A stretch of DNA of 64,000 nt from CAYNHF01 sp964397045 (GCA_964397045.1 CAYNHF010000053.1:1-64000); one strand, 5' to 3'. Shown: positions 26,315 to 35,474, counted from the first letter of the stretch. The notes: a model not told the origin generated them from the letters alone. Numbers and translations: made by a program.

Positions 26315-27058
26315 TTGGATACCGGCGAGCTACTGCTCGTACTGGGAGCGGTCGCCCTCGGCTTCTTCGCCAAGGGGGTGACTGGTCTCGGTGGCCCTTC
26401 CCTGGCGATCCCCGTGCTCGCATCGTTCATGGGTGTCGAGTACGCCGTTGCGGTGATTGCCTTTCCCACAGCTCTTGCCAACATCTGGCTGCTGCTGGAG
26501 ACGAAGTCCGCCGCCTCCGACACCCGCTGGTTCCTCGTTCCGATGCTGGCAGCAGGGCTGGTCGGCACCATCCTGGGTGTGTGGCTGCTGCTGAACATCG
26601 ACGATCGGGTGATGTCCGTCGTACTGGGAGTGTTCATGCTCCTGTACATCGTCTGGTATCTGTTCAACCCGGAAACGAGGCTGGCGGATCGGGCGGCCAG
26701 GCGGCTCGCGGCGCCCGCAGGGTTCGGTGCGGGAGCACTCCACGGTGCCACCGGCATCTCAGCACCTGTGGTGGCTACCTACATACACAGTCTTCACCTA
26801 CCTCGGCCCAGGTTCGTGTTTGCGGTTTCTGTGCCCTTCCTCGTCCTCGGGTTGGCCCAGATCGCGTCGTTGCTTGCGCTCGGCGGCTACGACCAGGAGC
26901 GGGTCGTCGCCGGCCTGCTTGCCTGCGTGCCCGTCATCGTGGTGACCCCGATCGCGATGCGCCTCGGCAAGAACCTCTCCGTGACCGCGTTCCAGTATGC
27001 GGTGCTCGCCATCCTCGGTCTTGCCGCCATCAGGCTGTTGTCGTCCGGGCTCGGTTGA
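26315..27058 (+). CDS. TSUP (TauE/SafE) family membrane transporter
   Basis: This 247-residue protein has seven to eight membrane segments and the TSUP motif GFFAKGVTGLGGPSLAIPVL near the N-terminus, repeated in weaker form at GFGAGALHGATGISAPVVATY, as expected of the duplicated TSUP fold. Members export or import sulfonates, sulfite and small organic anions. Start codon is uncertain: the TTG at 26315 has no good ribosome-binding site. It is 53 bases after livM and likely in the same transcript; convergent with the LacI gene. Confidence 0.85.
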   Translation: MDTGELLLVLGAVALGFFAKGVTGLGGPSLAIPVLASFMGVEYAVAVIAFPTALANIWLLLETKSAASDTRWFLVPMLAAGLVGTILGVWLLLNIDDRVMSVVLGVFMLLYIVWYLFNPETRLADRAARRLAAPAGFGAGALHGATGISAPVVATYIHSLHLPRPRFVFAVSVPFLVLGLAQIASLLALGGYDQERVVAGLLACVPVIVVTPIAMRLGKNLSVTAFQYAVLAILGLAAIRLLSSGLG

Positions 27059-27073
27059 GGGACGCGGCAGGGC

Positions 27074-28111
27074 TCAGCTCGGCCTGATAGGCCCGGTCGA
27101 GGCGCGGACGACCAGGGAAGGAGGAAGCTGCACCGGCTCGTACGCAGTGTCGCCCCCGTCATCGTCCGCTGCCAGCAGGCGGAGCAGCACCTCCGCCGCC
27201 GCGGCTCCCATTGCTTCGTACGGAACGGAGACGGTCGTCAGCGGCGGTTCGAGCCGATCGACGAAGGTCATGTCGTTGTAGCCGGTCACTGAGAGGTCGC
27301 TGGGAACGCTGAGCCCGCGGGCCTGGATCGCGTCGATGCAACCGAGCGCGATGAGATCGTTGGCGGCGACGATGGCGGTCACCTCCTCGCCCGAATCCAG
27401 CAATCGGTCACAGGCAGCGCGGCCATTCTCTATCCGGAATGATCCCGCCTCGAAGACCAGGCGCTCGGATGATGCCAGGCCCTCGTCCTCGAGCGCGTTC
27501 AGAAACGCCTGTCTCCGACACAGGCCGGTGGAAATGTCATGTGGTCCGGCGACGTGGGCGATTCGGGTGTGGCCCAGTTCGACCAGATGACGAACGACGA
27601 GGGCGAGTCCGGTGCGGTCGTCTCCGACAATCGCAGGGAACGAATCGTCGCGGGCCGAACGGTTGATCAAGACGGTGGGCACCTCGTGGCGAAGCAGGGC
27701 CTCGGGTGCCGTGAAGTCCAGGTGGGCGTTGGCGACGAGCATGCCGTCGACGCGCCGCTCCAGGAACGTTGTCATGACGGTCCCGGTGCGCTCGAGCGCT
27801 TCGTCGTCTGCGCCGATCAACAGCGAGTAGCCGATCTCGTCCAACGCGTTTTGAGCTCCGGCAAAGATGGGGGGAAAGAGGGGGTTCATCAGGTCGGGCA
27901 CCACCATCCCCACCGTCCAGGTGCGGTTGGTCCGCAAGCCTCTGGCGAGAGGGTGTGGCTGGTAGCCAAGGCGCGCTGCGGCAACCAGGACGCGGTCTGC
28001 GGTATCGACATTGACGCCGGATCGGGTTTCGTCGTTCAGGGCTCGAGAGGCCGTCGAGATGTGAACTCCGGCTTCGCGGGCAACATCTTTGAGCGTGATG
28101 ACCTTCGCCAC
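27074..28111 (-). CDS. LacI-family transcriptional regulator (LacI-2)
   Basis: This 345-residue LacI regulator has the helix-turn-helix ITLKDVAREAGVHISTASRA, hinge-helix HPLARGLRTNRTWTVGMVVP, and a ligand-binding domain with VGDDRTGLALVVRHLVELGH and IVAANDLIALGCIDAI. GTG 28111 is chosen because AGGGGGGG precedes it and it gives the usual N-terminus; the frame is open to 28174. Box 3 of the GCAATC-GATTGT family lies 104 bases upstream, so it is probably autoregulated and the regulator of all five boxes. Confidence 0.92.
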   Translation of the reverse strand: MAKVITLKDVAREAGVHISTASRALNDETRSGVNVDTADRVLVAAARLGYQPHPLARGLRTNRTWTVGMVVPDLMNPLFPPIFAGAQNALDEIGYSLLIGADDEALERTGTVMTTFLERRVDGMLVANAHLDFTAPEALLRHEVPTVLINRSARDDSFPAIVGDDRTGLALVVRHLVELGHTRIAHVAGPHDISTGLCRRQAFLNALEDEGLASSERLVFEAGSFRIENGRAACDRLLDSGEEVTAIVAANDLIALGCIDAIQARGLSVPSDLSVTGYNDMTFVDRLEPPLTTVSVPYEAMGAAAAEVLLRLLAADDDGGDTAYEPVQLPPSLVVRASTGPIRPS

Positions 28112-28214
28112 GAGCCCCCCCTTCGTTCTCAGCCGGGCCGATCGCAGGAAGGGCCGCCGCGCCCAGGACGCCACAAGGCCACCCTGTCCGCTTACTCCCG
28201 GCTGGTAGGCTCCT

Positions 28215-28226
28215 GCAATCGATTGT
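28215..28226. promoter_or_regulatory. LacI-type operator, box 3
   Basis: GCAATC-GATTGT, CG-centred, between the divergent LacI-2 and OsmC genes; 23 bases before the OsmC start codon. Confidence 0.65.
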
Positions 28227-28248
28227 AGACCCGTCGGGGAGGGCAGAC

Positions 28249-28743
28249 ATGGGGACTCGAGTAGTCACAACCGAGGAGATGCCCGAGCCGATCATTCGTC
28301 GCAAGACGGTCACGGTGAGCAACGACGGGTCGATGATGGCGATCCACGACTACGGCGAGTACGGGCACATGGTCACCGATGAGCCGATCGCCCACGGTGG
28401 CACGGGTGAAGGCCCATCACCGCTGCAGGCAGTGCTCGGTGCCCTGTGTGGCTGCGAGTCTGTGACGTTCCACCGCACCTCCAACGACATGGACTTCAGA
28501 TACGACAGCATCGATTTCGAGGCGGAGTTCACCATCGACATCCGGGGGAGGCTCGGGATGCGGGAGGTGAGGCCCCATTTCCAGACGATTCGGGTCCAGG
28601 CCACCGTGGTGACGGATGAGAGTCCGGAGCGACTCGCCGAGGTTGTGGAGGAAACCGAGGCGCGCTGTCCGGTCTACAACCTGGTCAAGGACGCAGGCGT
28701 CAAGGTTGAGATGTTGTGGGTGGCCAAGGCCCGCCAGGTCTGA
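28249..28743 (+). CDS. OsmC/Ohr-family peroxidase-like protein
   Basis: This 164-residue OsmC-fold protein has two candidate redox cysteines, in LGALCGCESVTF and EARCPVYNLV, matching the conserved pair of OsmC thiol peroxidases that reduce organic hydroperoxides. GEGPSPLQAVLGAL is the family motif leading to the first cysteine. GGGAGG lies 6 bases before the ATG. It belongs to the box 3 promoter, divergent from lacI-2. Confidence 0.88.
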   Translation: MGTRVVTTEEMPEPIIRRKTVTVSNDGSMMAIHDYGEYGHMVTDEPIAHGGTGEGPSPLQAVLGALCGCESVTFHRTSNDMDFRYDSIDFEAEFTIDIRGRLGMREVRPHFQTIRVQATVVTDESPERLAEVVEETEARCPVYNLVKDAGVKVEMLWVAKARQV

Positions 28744-28768
28744 TCCCACTCGAGATCGAATCGGACCT

Positions 28769-29704
28769 CTACGACGAGAGACCGTCGTCTACCTCGACGT
28801 TCTCTGCCTCGAGTGTCATTCCTGCTGCCGCCGCCGTGAGTTCGAGCAAGGCTCCGAAGTCCTGGTCACCCCAGCCGCGACCGATGCCGTCGATCACAAT
28901 CTGGTGGGCCAGGGCGGACGTTGGGAGCGGCACGTCAAGTTCCCTGCCTTGCTCGAGTCCCAACTCGAAGTCCTTGCGCAACAGGTGCCAAGTGAAGGTG
29001 GGTGTCCAATCGAGATTGACGAACGCCGGTGTCTTGTATCGGGAGAACGTCGATCCCATCACGCTGTCGTTCAAGAAATCGAGGAAGTCGGCGCGCGACA
29101 CGCCGCCGGCCTCAGCCAGCACCGTGATCTCCGCCATGGTCTGAGTGACGACACCGAGCAGCAGGTTGTGGCATATCTTCACGAGCCGCGCTGCGTCGCC
29201 TTCTCCGACATACGTGACCTTCTCCCCGTACATCTCGAGATACGGACGCACCTCTTCGAACGCATCGACGGGGCCGGAAACCACCGAGGTGAGCTTGCCG
29301 GCCTTCACGACCTTGGCGTTGCCGCTGACCGGAGCGGCCAGGACAGCGGCGCCGCGTGCCGCTGCCCCCTCCCGCAGCATCACAGACGCCTCAGGATTGA
29401 TCGTCGTCGAGTCGACAATGATGCGCGGGCAAACGTCTTCGCGAGAGAAGACGCCGTGGTCCCCGAGTGTGACCTCGATGACGTCCTTGGGGCCTGCCAC
29501 GGTGGTGAAGACGATGTCGCGATCGGCGAGCTCCGCCGGGCTGTCGACGATCTTGGCTCCGAACTCAGCCAACGGCTCAGCCTTGGCTTTGGTCCGGTTG
29601 TAGACGGACACGTCGCAACCGTTTGCCAGCAAGCGCTTGATCAGCGCTGCTCCCATCCGTCCTGCGCCGATCCAGCCGATCGTGTGCGGGTGCTCAGAAG
29701 CCAT
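28769..29704 (-). CDS. beta-hydroxyacid dehydrogenase (3-hydroxyisobutyrate dehydrogenase family)
   Basis: This 311-residue NAD(P)-dependent dehydrogenase has the Rossmann motif IGWIGAGRMGAALIKRLLA, the substrate motif APVSGNAKVVKAGKL (DxPVSGxxxxA-type, with Ala at the Asp position), and catalytic lysine region ARLVKICHNLLLG. It would oxidise a 3-hydroxyacid or reduce a semialdehyde such as tartronate semialdehyde. ATG 29704 is preferred; ATG 29737 would put box 4 over the start. It is controlled by box 4, divergent from the E1 genes. Confidence 0.87.
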   Translation of the reverse strand: MASEHPHTIGWIGAGRMGAALIKRLLANGCDVSVYNRTKAKAEPLAEFGAKIVDSPAELADRDIVFTTVAGPKDVIEVTLGDHGVFSREDVCPRIIVDSTTINPEASVMLREGAAARGAAVLAAPVSGNAKVVKAGKLTSVVSGPVDAFEEVRPYLEMYGEKVTYVGEGDAARLVKICHNLLLGVVTQTMAEITVLAEAGGVSRADFLDFLNDSVMGSTFSRYKTPAFVNLDWTPTFTWHLLRKDFELGLEQGRELDVPLPTSALAHQIVIDGIGRGWGDQDFGALLELTAAAAGMTLEAENVEVDDGLSS

Positions 29705-29738
29705 GTCCGTCCCCGAAACCGCCCATTTCCTGGGCATC

Positions 29739-29750
29739 GCAATCGTTTGT
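29739..29750. promoter_or_regulatory. LacI-type operator, box 4
   Basis: GCAATC-GTTTGT, CG-centred, 35 bases before the dehydrogenase start (leftward) and 191 bases before the E1 alpha start (rightward). Confidence 0.65.
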
Positions 29751-29940
29751 AGTCTGATCATAGTGCGGCCGATATCGCGGCCACACGTGCGGGCGCGGGG
29801 CGCGACCGGGCGGCGCGATATGCTGGTGGCGAGCACCAAAGGATCGGCCGTGAGGACGGCAGACGAAGAGGAGAAACGGTGTCCAAAGACGTTCTAGCGA
29901 TCGGCAGGTGCTTCATCTCCGCTCCGGTGAGTGGAGTCGA

Positions 29941-31011
29941 ATGAGCATGGATCACGACGACCTCTCGATTGACTACTCGTTGCGACCCATCAGGGGCCCG
30001 GATCCGGTCGATCCCGCCAACGACCAGCTTCCCGTCCCGATGGACGTCCGGATGGGGCTCTACCGGACCCAGCAGGAGATTCGCCAGTTCGAGAAGCGTG
30101 CCTACGACCTGTTCATGCAGAACCTGGTGAAGGGAACCAGCCACCTCTCCCTGGGCATGGAAGCCGTGGCGGCGGGTGTCGCCGCTGCGCTGCGGCCGGA
30201 CGACTACACGTTCGCCACGTATCGAGGCCACGCCCACACGTTGGCACGCGGTGCCGAGATGGGGCCGGTGATGGCCGAATTGCTCGGACGTGACCGCGGC
30301 ATCCTGGGAGGCAAGGGCGGTTCGATGCATCTGACCTCGGTGGAGCACGGAATGATGGGGAGCTACGCCATCATCGGAGCGCACCTCTGCATTGCCAACG
30401 GCGCCGCCTGGTCCGCTCAGATTCGCGGCACCGATCAGGTGGCAGTCGCCTTCTTCGGCGATGGCACGACGAACATCGGAGCGTTTCACGAGGCGCTGAA
30501 CCTGGCTGCGGTCTGGGACTTGCCGACGCTTTTTGTCTGCGAGAACAACCTGTACATGGAGTACACCCCCATCGACACCGTTACCGCGGTGCGGCACCCG
30601 GCAGCAGACCGGGCATCGGCTTACGGTCTCGAGTCGATCGTCGTCGACGGGAACGACGCGGACGAGGTGTACACCGTCTCGCAGCGCGCGGTAGACAGGG
30701 CCCGCGAGGGCGGAGGCCCTGCGCTCATCGAGGCCATCACCTACCGCCACGGGGGGCACAGTCGGGCCGATCCCGGCAAGTACCGCCCCGAGGAGGAGGT
30801 CGCTGCGTGGAAGGACCGTGATCCAATCCCGATGTACCACCAGCGGTTGCTGCGGCTCGGGGTCGCCGAAGGCGATCTGGTGAACATCGAGCGTGCGGTG
30901 AGCCTGCAAGTGGATGAGGCCACTGAATTCGCCAAGGAGGGCACCTTGCCGACGGCGGAGGTGCTCGAGACAGACGTGTGGTCGGACGGAGGTGCGGCAT
31001 GGCGGAACTGA
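29941..31011 (+). CDS. TPP-dependent 2-oxoacid (acetoin-type) dehydrogenase E1, alpha subunit
   Basis: This 356-residue E1 alpha subunit binds thiamine pyrophosphate through FFGDGTTNIGAFHEALN...ENN (GDG-N motif). YRGHAHTLARGAEMGPVMAE and GGKGGSMHL are the active-site histidine and loop regions typical of AcoA/PdhA-like proteins. Start at ATG 29941 has GTGGAG nearby; ATG 29947 is possible. It overlaps the beta gene by 13 bases. No E2 or E3 gene is adjacent, so the complex must borrow partners or act as a decarboxylase-like pair. Confidence 0.9.
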   Translation: MSMDHDDLSIDYSLRPIRGPDPVDPANDQLPVPMDVRMGLYRTQQEIRQFEKRAYDLFMQNLVKGTSHLSLGMEAVAAGVAAALRPDDYTFATYRGHAHTLARGAEMGPVMAELLGRDRGILGGKGGSMHLTSVEHGMMGSYAIIGAHLCIANGAAWSAQIRGTDQVAVAFFGDGTTNIGAFHEALNLAAVWDLPTLFVCENNLYMEYTPIDTVTAVRHPAADRASAYGLESIVVDGNDADEVYTVSQRAVDRAREGGGPALIEAITYRHGGHSRADPGKYRPEEEVAAWKDRDPIPMYHQRLLRLGVAEGDLVNIERAVSLQVDEATEFAKEGTLPTAEVLETDVWSDGGAAWRN

Positions 31012-31973
31012 GCTACCGCGATGCCGTCGCCCGCGGGATTGCACAGGAGATGCGGCGTGATCCACAACTCGTGATGCTCGGCGAGGACATCGCGAACGCA
31101 GGCGGCGTCTTCAAGACCACGGTTGGTCTCTTCGAGGAGTTCGGTCCGAAACGGATCAGAGACACCCCGATATCCGAACAGGCGATCCTCGGCGCGGCGA
31201 TGGGGGCGGCGATGACTGGGATCCACACCATCGCCGAGATCATGTTCTCCGACTTCCTGGCGGTGTGTTTCGACCTGATCGCCAACGAGGCAGCCAAGAG
31301 CCGCTACATGACGGCCGGTCAGGTGTCCGTTCCGATGGTGGTGCGGACTGCCAACGGTGGCGGCTCCCGCTTCGGAGCGCAGCACAGCCAGAGCGTGGAG
31401 AACTGGTGCATGATGATTCCGGGGCTCAAGGTGGTCGCCCCCGCCACGCCGGTCGACGTAGTCGGTCTCATGGCTGCCGCGATTCGGGATCCCGACCCGG
31501 TTGTCTTCTTCGAGCACAAGTCGTTGTTCGCTACGAAAGGCGAGGTTCCGGACGGCGAAATCGTCGACACGCTCGGCAAAGCCAGGGTGGTGCGTGAGGG
31601 CACAGACTGCACGATCGCGGCGCTGGCACTCATGGTTCCGCGAGCGCTGGAGGCGGCCGATCACCTCGCATCACGGGGAATCTCGATCGAGGTGATCGAT
31701 GTGCGAACGCTCGTACCACTCGACACGGCCACGTTGCTGGCTTCAGTGGCCAAGACCGGTCGTCTGTACACCGTGGAAGAGAACCCCCGATTGTGCGGGT
31801 GGGGGGCAGAGATCGCGTCGATCATCGCAGAGGAGTCGTTCTGGGACCTCGATGGGCCCGTGGTGCGGATCACGACCCCTCACATTCCGTTGCCTGCTTC
31901 CGAAAGCCTCGAGGATCTGGCAATTCCGTCTGTCGATCGGATTCAATCGACGATCGTTCGCACGATGGCATGA
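30999..31973 (+). CDS. TPP-dependent 2-oxoacid (acetoin-type) dehydrogenase E1, beta subunit
   Basis: This 324-residue transketolase-like beta subunit has the LGEDIANAGGVFKTTVGL start, DTPISEQAILGAAMGAAMTG, and a C-terminal transketolase domain with VIDVRTLVPLDTATL and YTVEENPRLCGWGAEIA. It pairs with the alpha subunit for decarboxylation of a 2-oxoacid and transfer of the acyl group. GGAGG lies six bases before the ATG, inside the alpha gene. Confidence 0.91.
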   Translation: MAELSYRDAVARGIAQEMRRDPQLVMLGEDIANAGGVFKTTVGLFEEFGPKRIRDTPISEQAILGAAMGAAMTGIHTIAEIMFSDFLAVCFDLIANEAAKSRYMTAGQVSVPMVVRTANGGGSRFGAQHSQSVENWCMMIPGLKVVAPATPVDVVGLMAAAIRDPDPVVFFEHKSLFATKGEVPDGEIVDTLGKARVVREGTDCTIAALALMVPRALEAADHLASRGISIEVIDVRTLVPLDTATLLASVAKTGRLYTVEENPRLCGWGAEIASIIAEESFWDLDGPVVRITTPHIPLPASESLEDLAIPSVDRIQSTIVRTMA

Positions 31974-32012
31974 GGATCCCGGACGTCTCGCCGGTGAGCG
32001 TCGACTGAGCCG

Positions 32013-33239
32013 ATGACCCACCCTGTGGAGAGTGAACCGAGGCCCACTGCGGCGCACTTTGCAGTGGTGGGAGGGGGCATCATCGGTTTCGCTGTAGCGC
32101 GCCAGCTTCTCCTCGAACGTCCCGGCAGCGAGGTTGTCGTGTTGGAGAAGGAAGCTGCCATCGCTACCCATCAGACGGGCCGGAACAGCGGCGTCGTCCA
32201 TGCCGGCATCTACTACCCGACCGGTTCCCAGAAAGCCACCCTCACCAAGCGAGCCATCCCGTTGCTGCGTGACTTCACCCGCGACAAGGACGTGCCATTC
32301 GAGGAGCGCGGCAAACTGGTGATCGCCTCATCCCCCGATGACCTGCCGTTGCTCACCGAGCTCTTCACGACCGCCACCACCAACGGCGTGCCCGGCCTGG
32401 AGTTGGTAGACACGGCAGGTATCGAGGAGCGAGAGCCGGCAGCCACCGGCCATGCCGCCATCTGGTCCCCGACCACAGCGATCACGGATTTTGTTGCGGT
32501 GACTATGGCGCTGCGAGGTGATGTTGCATCGATGGGCGGCGTGGTGTGTACCGGTGTCGAAGTGCGAGACATCGGTTCGACGTCATTCGGGGTCGGCCTG
32601 ACGATGAGTGACGGCACGATGCTCGATTGCGGTTCGGCGATCATCTGCGCTGGTACCCAATCTGATCGCCTGGCCAGGGCGGCAGGTGACAGTGCCGACC
32701 CCTACATGGTCCCGTTTCGCGGTGAGTACATGCGTCTGGTGGGAGCCTCGCGTGATCTCGTCAATGGCCTCATCTACCCGCTGCCGGACCCGCGCTATCC
32801 GTTCCTCGGCGTCCACTTCACACCTACGGTGGATGGCGAGGTTCTCGTGGGGCCGAACGCGATGCTGGCTTTGTCTCGCAACGGCTACCGCTGGGGGGAC
32901 ATCGACCCGGCGCATCTCGCCCAACTTGCGCGGTTGCCGGGATTCTGGCGTCTCGCCTCCCGGAACTGGAGGAGCGGGCTCGGGGAAGCCCGGCGGTCCC
33001 TCAGCCGCGGTGCGTACCTCAAGGAGCTGCGACGGTATGTGCCTGCGGTGCAGGCAGAAGACCTCGAGCCGGCTCTGGCAGGGGTGAGGGCCCAGGCCGT
33101 CGGCAGGAACGGTGATCTCATCAGTGACTTCGTCGTCACGCGGGTCGGTCGGGTCGTAGCCGTGCGCAACGCCCCCTCGCCGGGGGCTACGGCCGCGCTG
33201 GCGCTCGCGGAGGAGATCGTCGCCGCGACCCCCCGGTAG
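32013..33239 (+). CDS. lhgO: FAD-dependent L-2-hydroxyglutarate oxidase-like protein (LhgO)
   Basis: This 408-residue DAO-family flavoprotein has the dinucleotide motif VVGGGIIGFAVARQLL, then VLEKEAAIATHQTGRNSGVV and HAGIYY, the LhgO signature, and a C-terminal RAQAVGRNGDLISDFV. LhgO oxidises L-2-hydroxyglutarate to 2-oxoglutarate, feeding electrons to quinone; related enzymes use other 2-hydroxyacids. It lies 39 bases after the E1 beta gene and may supply a 2-oxoacid to it (inference). Confidence 0.85.
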   Translation: MTHPVESEPRPTAAHFAVVGGGIIGFAVARQLLLERPGSEVVVLEKEAAIATHQTGRNSGVVHAGIYYPTGSQKATLTKRAIPLLRDFTRDKDVPFEERGKLVIASSPDDLPLLTELFTTATTNGVPGLELVDTAGIEEREPAATGHAAIWSPTTAITDFVAVTMALRGDVASMGGVVCTGVEVRDIGSTSFGVGLTMSDGTMLDCGSAIICAGTQSDRLARAAGDSADPYMVPFRGEYMRLVGASRDLVNGLIYPLPDPRYPFLGVHFTPTVDGEVLVGPNAMLALSRNGYRWGDIDPAHLAQLARLPGFWRLASRNWRSGLGEARRSLSRGAYLKELRRYVPAVQAEDLEPALAGVRAQAVGRNGDLISDFVVTRVGRVVAVRNAPSPGATAALALAEEIVAATPR

Positions 33240-33304
33240 CGGCACGACGGCTTCCGTGTCGCTCACGGCCGGCACTGGGCGGTCGCCGGACCCAGATCGA
33301 AGCC

Positions 33305-34180
33305 TCAACCTGCCCAGATCACGAGCGTCGAGCCTGCGACAACCGCCACCATGCCGAGGATGAGGCGCCAGGTCCACCGCTCCACGGCCGTGCCGACGAT
33401 GAACGGAGCAACCAGGACCACCACCGGTGTCGCCATCTGCTGCAGGGTCAGGACGACGTTGACCTCGACGAGGTCGAGTGCCGTCCATTGTGCAGCGATG
33501 GCGGCAGCCACCAGGATTCCACCGATCAGAATCCAGCGGCGTACCGCGCGCGGCGTCTCGGAAGTGGTGGGTGCCCTGCCGGTGACCAATACGACGGCAT
33601 ACAGGGAAGCCGCGCAGGCGAGGCCAATCGTGACGCCGATGACCGGGCTCTCCAGGCCTTCGAGACCCCAGCGGATGAAGAGCGGACTCGTTCCCCACGA
33701 CAGGGAAGCCGCCAGGGCGAACCACGGATAGGTGAGCTTCTGGTCCTCTGCGCTCCCTGCCCGCCGTGCAATCAGCATCACTCCGATCGAGACCAGGGCA
33801 ATCGCCACCAACGCCACCGGACCCAGCGGCTCGTCGAGCACCAACGCCGCCAGCAGGCTGCCGATGAGTGGCGTCGCCGCCAGGACCACACCTGTGTTGG
33901 CGGCACCGATTCGCTGCTGGCTGATGCCAAGGAAGGTCCAGCCCAGGAAGAAGTGAATGATTCCTGCCGCACCAAAGGCGAAGAAGGCGGAGAGCGGCGC
34001 GGATGCGAGGAGTGCGAGATCCTGGGTGAAGGCCGCGATGATGCCGAGGCCCAAGACCGCGATCAGTAACAACGCGAACGTAGCCCGGTACGGATCGATG
34101 AGTTGGTTGGCGCGGCGGTTGACGGCCTGGAAGATTCCGAAGCTGACTCCGGCAAAAAGCGCCCACGCTGCCCCACCCAT
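33305..34180 (-). CDS. EamA-type (DMT superfamily) transporter
   Basis: This 291-residue protein has ten membrane segments in two EamA repeats; the first closes with LGPVALVAIALVSIGVMLI and the second with WRLILGMVAVVAGSTLVIWA. Such transporters usually export metabolites such as amino or sugar acids. ATG 34180 follows GGAGAG; an upstream TTG lies inside box 5 and is disregarded. Box 5 lies 29 bases upstream, placing it in the LacI-2 regulon. Confidence 0.85.
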   Translation of the reverse strand: MGGAAWALFAGVSFGIFQAVNRRANQLIDPYRATFALLLIAVLGLGIIAAFTQDLALLASAPLSAFFAFGAAGIIHFFLGWTFLGISQQRIGAANTGVVLAATPLIGSLLAALVLDEPLGPVALVAIALVSIGVMLIARRAGSAEDQKLTYPWFALAASLSWGTSPLFIRWGLEGLESPVIGVTIGLACAASLYAVVLVTGRAPTTSETPRAVRRWILIGGILVAAAIAAQWTALDLVEVNVVLTLQQMATPVVVLVAPFIVGTAVERWTWRLILGMVAVVAGSTLVIWAG

Positions 34181-34209
34181 GGCTGGTTCTCTCCTTACCC
34201 TGCGGAGCG

Positions 34210-34221
34210 ACAATCGATTGC
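34210..34221. promoter_or_regulatory. LacI-type operator, box 5
   Basis: ACAATC-GATTGC, CG-centred, 29 bases before the EamA start codon on the minus strand. Confidence 0.6.
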
Positions 34222-34334
34222 GCGAGGCTACTCAGTCGCCTGTATCCGGTCACAGGCGATCCAGCACGCCCAGAGCCGTCGGGGAAGTGTGCCATCTACC
34301 CGGACTGCCGCGACCCGGGTGGAGTTCAGCCCGG

Positions 34335-35432
34335 TCAGCGAATCACGCGTGCTCCGGAGGCGCCCATCGCCCGCTCGACCTCGGCCAGCGTCACCATCGA
34401 GGTATCACCCGGCGTGGTCATCGCGAGGGCCCCGTGGGTTGCTCCGTATTCCACCGCTTCGGCGGCAGCTTTCCCGGCAAGGAATGCGAATGCCATCCCA
34501 GACGCAAACCCGTCGCCACCACCCACCCGGTCGTAGATTTCCAGATCCTCACGCTGTCGTGCGATGTGGAGTTCGCCGCCTGCATAGAGCACGGCGGACC
34601 AATCGTTGCGGGTAGCGGTCTTGGCGTGTCGCAACGTGGTGGCCACCACCTTGAAGTTGGGGTATTCCTCGACGACCGACGCCATCATGCGACCGAAGGC
34701 AGCGGGGTCCAGTCTCGACAACGAGGCAGCACCCTCGACGGTGAACCCGAGCGAAGCGGTGAAGTCCTCCTCGTTCCCGATCATGACATCCACCATGGGT
34801 GCGATGGTCCGGTTCACCTCGATCGCCCGGTCGCTCCCTCCGTGTGATTCCCACAACGACGATCGATAATTGAGGTCGTATGAGACGATCGTTCCATGCT
34901 GTTTGGCGGCGGTGATCGCCTCGATCGCGACGTCTGGGGTTGCGGCAGACAATGCAGCGAATATCCCACCGGTGTGGAACCATCGGACTCCTTCCTCGCC
35001 GAAGAGTCGGTCCCAATTGATATCGCCAGGTTGGAGTTGGGAGGCGGCCGTCTGCCCACGATCCGAGGTCCCCAGCGCTGACCTGATCCCATATCCTTTC
35101 TCGGTGAAGTTGAGTCCGACTCGGGAGGCACGACCGAGGCCATCGAATGGCACCCATTTGACGTGCGAGATATCGACGCCGCCGGTGAGAATGAGGTCCT
35201 CCACCAGGTGCCCTACCTCGTTGTCCACCAATGCGGTGACGACGGTGGTGCGGAGGCCAAAGCACTTCCGTAGTGCACGAGTGACGTTGTACTCGCCTCC
35301 TCCTTCCCACACCGCGAAAGACCGTGTGGTGCGCACCCGCCCTGAACCGGGGTCGAGCCGCAACATGACTTCGCCCAACGCGGCGGCGTCCCAGCGGCAC
35401 TCATCCGAGCCCTTCAGATCAAGTACTGGCAT
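34335..35432 (-). CDS. kdgK: PfkB-family sugar kinase, probably 2-keto-3-deoxygluconate kinase
   Basis: This 365-residue ribokinase-fold kinase has EGGGEYNVTRAL (substrate-binding Gly-rich segment), YDLNYRSSLW, GNEEDF, and the catalytic base loop DRVGGGDGFASGMAFA. The N-x-R-x-LW after YDLN is typical of KDG kinases, which phosphorylate 2-dehydro-3-deoxy-D-gluconate. A KDPG/KDG aldolase gene 42 bases upstream in the same operon supports this. Start: several GGAGG copies precede the ATG. Confidence 0.85.
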   Translation of the reverse strand: MPVLDLKGSDECRWDAAALGEVMLRLDPGSGRVRTTRSFAVWEGGGEYNVTRALRKCFGLRTTVVTALVDNEVGHLVEDLILTGGVDISHVKWVPFDGLGRASRVGLNFTEKGYGIRSALGTSDRGQTAASQLQPGDINWDRLFGEEGVRWFHTGGIFAALSAATPDVAIEAITAAKQHGTIVSYDLNYRSSLWESHGGSDRAIEVNRTIAPMVDVMIGNEEDFTASLGFTVEGAASLSRLDPAAFGRMMASVVEEYPNFKVVATTLRHAKTATRNDWSAVLYAGGELHIARQREDLEIYDRVGGGDGFASGMAFAFLAGKAAAEAVEYGATHGALAMTTPGDTSMVTLAEVERAMGASGARVIR

Positions 35433-35474
35433 GTCCTCGCCTCCTCCTCCGGGTGGCGCCATCGTCCCTGTGGC

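Noticed and set aside
27760..27775. GGAACGTT string resembling the LacI-1 site
   Set aside because: It lies inside the lacI-2 coding region and is not palindromic beyond the core.
32583..34295. 570-codon leftward open frame across lhgO and the EamA gene
   Set aside because: Overlaps two clear genes in other frames and has low-complexity Arg/Gly-rich composition.
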